64,000 bases of DNA from Cyclina sinensis (lineage: Eukaryota; Mollusca; Bivalvia; Venerida; Veneridae). Every line of letters starts with the position of its first letter. Position 1 is the first letter of the stretch. Under the pieces are notes generated by a model, which did not search any database, was not told the origin of the DNA, and saw only the letters and a list, made by a program, of their open reading frames with translations. The position numbers and the translations under genes were made by a program. The stretch is from assembly GCA_012932295.1 (NCBI GenBank), contig JAAONU010000004.1, forward strand, positions 9,796,630 through 9,860,629, read 5' to 3'. Positions 62,201-64,000 of the stretch are shown piece after piece.

Positions 62201-63990
62201 TCCTTAAAAATGCAGATATGCATAACAGTTTTTTTTCCTGTGTATTGTTTACCCATCATATTTAACTTTATTGAAGAAAATTACATTTTTTTAGACTTTC
62301 AAGAATGCCAGGTATCTATGAACAGAACATGATTTCAACTGTACAATTGACAAACGGTACTCTTACCTTCCCATGTATTCTGTCCACTAAATATTTAAAT
62401 ATACCTCAAATATACTAGAATGTTTTAATGTTATGAAGTTAGTTTAAAAACCAAATAGATAGGTTATCACGAAATAAGTTATATACTTAATGCTGGATCT
62501 TATATAAAGGTCTTAAAATATTGAAATAGGCGGATTTAATTGTACGTATTCTTTGTGTGACATTAATGAATTGATTTGGATATTGCATAATTATGCTAGT
62601 AATCGTCTATATAGGTATTCGCATACAAATCCCAGCATGGCGGTGGTTGCTTAGCTACCAAATGCGTTCTGCTGGTTTCCTGTCACATGGATAAGATTCT
62701 GGAATCAAAGATCTTCCGTGAAATCGTGAAATGTTTTACTTTTAAGCAGGACCATGATAATAACTATCATAACCTAATAATTATATTCTTTCTTTTGTCG
62801 AAGTAAACTTGTTCCTTTGTAATGTTTGCAGGGGGAGTATGGTGATGTGAGTGAAAGAAAACAGTTACGAGAACGCTTGCATTGTAAACCATTCAAATGG
62901 TACATTGAGAACGTGTTCCCTGAGATAGAGATTCCACCATTCAGTCGTTTTGCTGGAGAGGTATGATACAGATGATAGGGAAAAATTTAAACATACTTGT
63001 TAAAACTTCTTTTGTAATATTTCAAGATCAAGATCTTAAGGACTACATTTAACCTTATTCGTTTCAGCTGAAATGGGTTACACTAGACAAAAAATCTTTC
63101 AAGGAGAACTTATAACAGACACACATTTCATGACTGACCTCATAAAGAGAATATGGTTGAAACCCCTCCAAAAACTAGAATTTGAGGGAAGTGTATTGTG
63201 TCTTTGCCCAACATATATTATAGGGTTAACGCACGTTTTTTCGTGTTATAACATCTGCAGAATCCCGAGGGATGGTTGGTGCCCGTGCCAATAGGGCAAC
63301 ATATCCCGAGGGATTCTGCAGATGTTATGACACGAAAAAACTTTCTTTAACGCTATTCTAGCATAAAATGATCTAGAAAAGACATGTTTACGAAAAAAAA
63401 AATACAGTCGCCTTTAGGTTGTTATGGATACGTGTTTTTAATATGTGTTCCAGGGCGACACGTGTTTCAACCTTTTGAGCGGCCATCTTGAAACTTAAAA
63501 AGTGTCGATTAAAAAAATATTTGGAAGGATTTCATGTGGATTTACGATTGAACAAGGCCAGCCATTGATTTTATCAATAATCATGAATGTTTCGTCTACG
63601 TTCCGACCTGCAAAGTTATATAAACTGCCGATTTGGGGCAAAAAAACGACGGATCAGCGTCCATTATTTACAAAGGCCCTGTAACGCGCATAACTGAAAA
63701 CGGGTAATAACAGCGCATGGGCGCGAGAACTTCATTGTTTACACAGCTTTTTGCTCTCGTTAAAACAAAGGTAAAACGGGCAAAAACAAGCGATTTTATG
63801 CTGGAATAAATGTCAATGCCCTCAACTTTGGAGAGACAGTCTTACTTTCCTGTTGGAAATTAAAAAAAGTGAAGTATATTTTCAGATTAAAGGCTTAGGT
63901 AACAATGCCTTGTGTTTAGACAGCATGAGTCATATTGGGAACGGCAACCCAGTTGCTATGGTTCCGTGTCACAGCATGCTTGGAAATCAG
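55775..63990 (+). CDS. GALNT-like: Polypeptide N-acetylgalactosaminyltransferase (12 exons, 3' end missing)
   Basis: Twelve exons join in one frame of 662 codons. The enzyme moves GalNAc from UDP-GalNAc to Ser or Thr of proteins in the Golgi, the first step of mucin-type O-glycosylation (family knowledge). Visible parts: short cytosolic tail, membrane anchor (about residues 8-26), long Lys/Glu-rich stem (27-250), conserved PD.R (about 297-300), [10 protein letters not shown] (about 327), metal-binding DSH (404-406), WGYEN (511-515), [18 protein letters not shown], and the first ricin-type lectin repeat (from 628, with GNQ). The stem is longer than in GALNT1-like members. The 3' part of the lectin domain lies outside the window. 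Which vertebrate subfamily it matches is not clear. Confidence 0.93.
56377..56417 (+). CDS. GALNT-like: GALNT exon 2: 41-base stem exon
   Basis: After a T-rich tract and CAG, codes [13 protein letters not shown] plus two bases; donor GTAAGA. Too short to show as an open frame but required for the frame from exon 1 (phase 0) to exon 3 (phase 2). Confidence 0.65.
56951..57124 (+). CDS. GALNT-like: GALNT exon 3: Glu/Lys-rich stem
   Basis: Codes [36 protein letters not shown] and so on: highly charged, few hydrophobics, probably extended or coiled. Donor GTGAGA after AAA AT, phase 2. Confidence 0.78.
57505..57602 (+). CDS. GALNT-like: GALNT exon 4: stem to catalytic domain
   Basis: Codes [20 protein letters not shown] and [12 protein letters not shown]. 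Acceptor TTAG, donor GTTATT. The chain turns from charged stem to the proline-containing lead-in of the catalytic domain. Confidence 0.78.
57982..58135 (+). CDS. GALNT-like: GALNT exon 5: start of catalytic domain (SLPDTRDP)
   Basis: Codes [40 protein letters not shown] and [11 protein letters not shown]. This matches the family block G..G.(P/A)V....N..(S/D).I...R.LPD.R...C. The last 54 or so bases and the donor form the first unit of a tandem repeat (see 58076-58502). Confidence 0.9.
58076..58502 (+). repeat. 60-bp tandem repeat made of exon 5's 3' end plus its splice donor
   Basis: About seven head-to-tail copies of 60-61 bp. Unit one is coding (ATGCCAGTAACATGATCTCT, CAGAAGCTTACCTGATACTA, GAGATCCAAG|GTAA). 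Each later unit repeats those bases and ends in a donor-like AAGGTAA at about 58196, 58256, 58317, 58377, 58437 and 58497. Reading through the first donor gives AGG TAA, a stop, so use of any later donor would end the protein. Confidence 0.95.
58783..58946 (+). CDS. GALNT-like: GALNT exon 6: UDP-binding part of GT-A fold
   Basis: Codes [40 protein letters not shown] and [16 protein letters not shown] and DDFSD are diagnostic for GALNTs. The Cys at the start follows the PDTRDPS block as in the family. Donor GTAATA, phase 1. Confidence 0.93.
59467..59631 (+). CDS. GALNT-like: GALNT exon 7: DxH metal site
   Basis: Codes [40 protein letters not shown] and [20 protein letters not shown] is the Mn-binding DxH motif. 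The residue after DSH is Val where most members have Cys. Confidence 0.93.
60040..60250 (+). CDS. GALNT-like: GALNT exon 8: catalytic core
   Basis: Codes [40 protein letters not shown] and [19 protein letters not shown]. Family members usually have VVCP(I/V)ID; here the Cys is Ala and Asp is Asn. Contains the F.W region that lines the substrate groove. Confidence 0.92.
60634..61374. mobile_element. Non-autonomous hAT-like element in GALNT intron 8
   Basis: Ends are an inverted pair: AGGGATGGGAACGAAT at 60634-60649 and ATTCGTTCCCATCCT at about 61359-61374. Both are flanked inside by repeated ATTCGAATATTCG motifs. TTACATT is seen on both sides, a possible 7-8 bp target duplication. About 740 bp and no transposase frame. 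End sequence is of the kind I associate with hAT elements. Confidence 0.75.
61463..61580 (+). CDS. GALNT-like: GALNT exon 9: Gal/GalNAc-T motif
   Basis: Codes [39 protein letters not shown]. The family pattern is AGGLF.I...YF...G.YD.GM.IWGGEN.E.S.R; here the second Gly of WGGEN is Tyr. Donor GTGAGT, phase 0. Confidence 0.94.
62003..62191 (+). CDS. GALNT-like: GALNT exon 10: end of catalytic domain
   Basis: Codes [40 protein letters not shown] and [23 protein letters not shown](R) carries the metal-binding His and AEVW.D.YK is typical of the family. Acceptor CCCCTCCAG, donor GTAGGT. Confidence 0.94.
62832..62960 (+). CDS. GALNT-like: GALNT exon 11: link to lectin domain
   Basis: Codes [56 protein letters not shown] is the conserved C-terminal end of the catalytic unit. 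Confidence 0.94.
63219..63362. mobile_element. Fold-back MITE in GALNT intron 11
   Basis: Arms of about 55 bp: ACGTTTTTTCGTGTTATAAC, ATCTGCAGAATCCCGAGGGA on the left is mirrored as TCCCGAGGGATTCTGCAGAT, GTTATGACACGAAAAAACTT on the right, around a spacer TTGGTGCCCGTGCCAATAGG. A strong hairpin in the transcript. The frame at 63073-63294 runs into it and is not an exon. Confidence 0.8.
63886..63990 (+). CDS. GALNT-like: GALNT exon 12: first ricin-type lectin repeat (partial gene end)
   Basis: Codes [35 protein letters not shown], then donor GTATTT. CLD..........PV....CH...GNQ is the alpha repeat of the C-terminal beta-trefoil that binds GalNAc. More exons must follow beyond the right edge. Confidence 0.93.
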
Positions 63991-64000
63991 GTATTTACAG

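Noticed and set aside
63073..63294. Plus-strand frame after TTTCAG in GALNT intron 11
   Set aside because: It ends in a fold-back element, has no GALNT or ricin-lectin similarity, and exon 11 joins exon 12 in frame without it.

Overview
The window is animal nuclear DNA, most likely from a bivalve mollusc. Genes are split by many introns, the DNA is AT-rich, there are two V-SINE (RUDI-like) retroposons of a kind reported from molluscs, and there are many satellites and fold-back MITEs. All calls come from reading the sequence by eye; exon ends were set from GT/AG sites, reading frame and comparison between repeated exons.

Left part, minus strand, 35.08 kb down to the left edge: one very large gene. 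I can place 42 coding exons, about 2,846 codons, and the gene runs off the left edge. The product starts with a signal peptide. It then has a first set of about 15 copies of a roughly 50-residue module with a YNYQG core, a Ser/Thr-rich stretch, and a second set of 22 modules. Two F-type lectin (fucolectin) domains follow, and then at least four pacifastin-like protease-inhibitor modules. Every intron between coding exons is in phase 1, so exons can be duplicated or lost without breaking the frame. I do not recognise the YNYQG module. The combination with F-type lectin and pacifastin domains is the best candidate here for an undescribed system, perhaps a secreted defence, mucus or gamete-coat protein (inference).

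The introns of that gene hold a 3-kb satellite of 50-bp units, smaller satellites of 31 and 18 bp, a V-SINE, an intact tRNA-Val(CAC) on the opposite strand, and a near-identical tandem duplication of about 0.67 kb that copied a two-module exon with its intron.

Middle part, about 35.5 to 55.7 kb: no convincing protein gene. It holds dispersed repeats, diverged duplicated segments, three fold-back or inverted-repeat elements and two tRNA-like SINE heads. The 5' untranslated exon and promoter of the large gene should lie in here but I could not place them securely.

Right part, plus strand, 55.78 kb to the right edge: a polypeptide N-acetylgalactosaminyltransferase (GALNT) gene. Twelve exons join in frame into 662 codons: a type II membrane anchor, a long charged stem, the GT-A catalytic domain, and the start of the ricin-type lectin domain; the rest lies beyond the window. 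Its fifth exon has an unusual feature: the exon end and its splice donor are copied about seven times in tandem. A similar, smaller event is seen at one exon of the large minus-strand gene. The two genes point away from each other; a functional link (O-glycosylation of the Ser/Thr-rich region) is possible but not shown.
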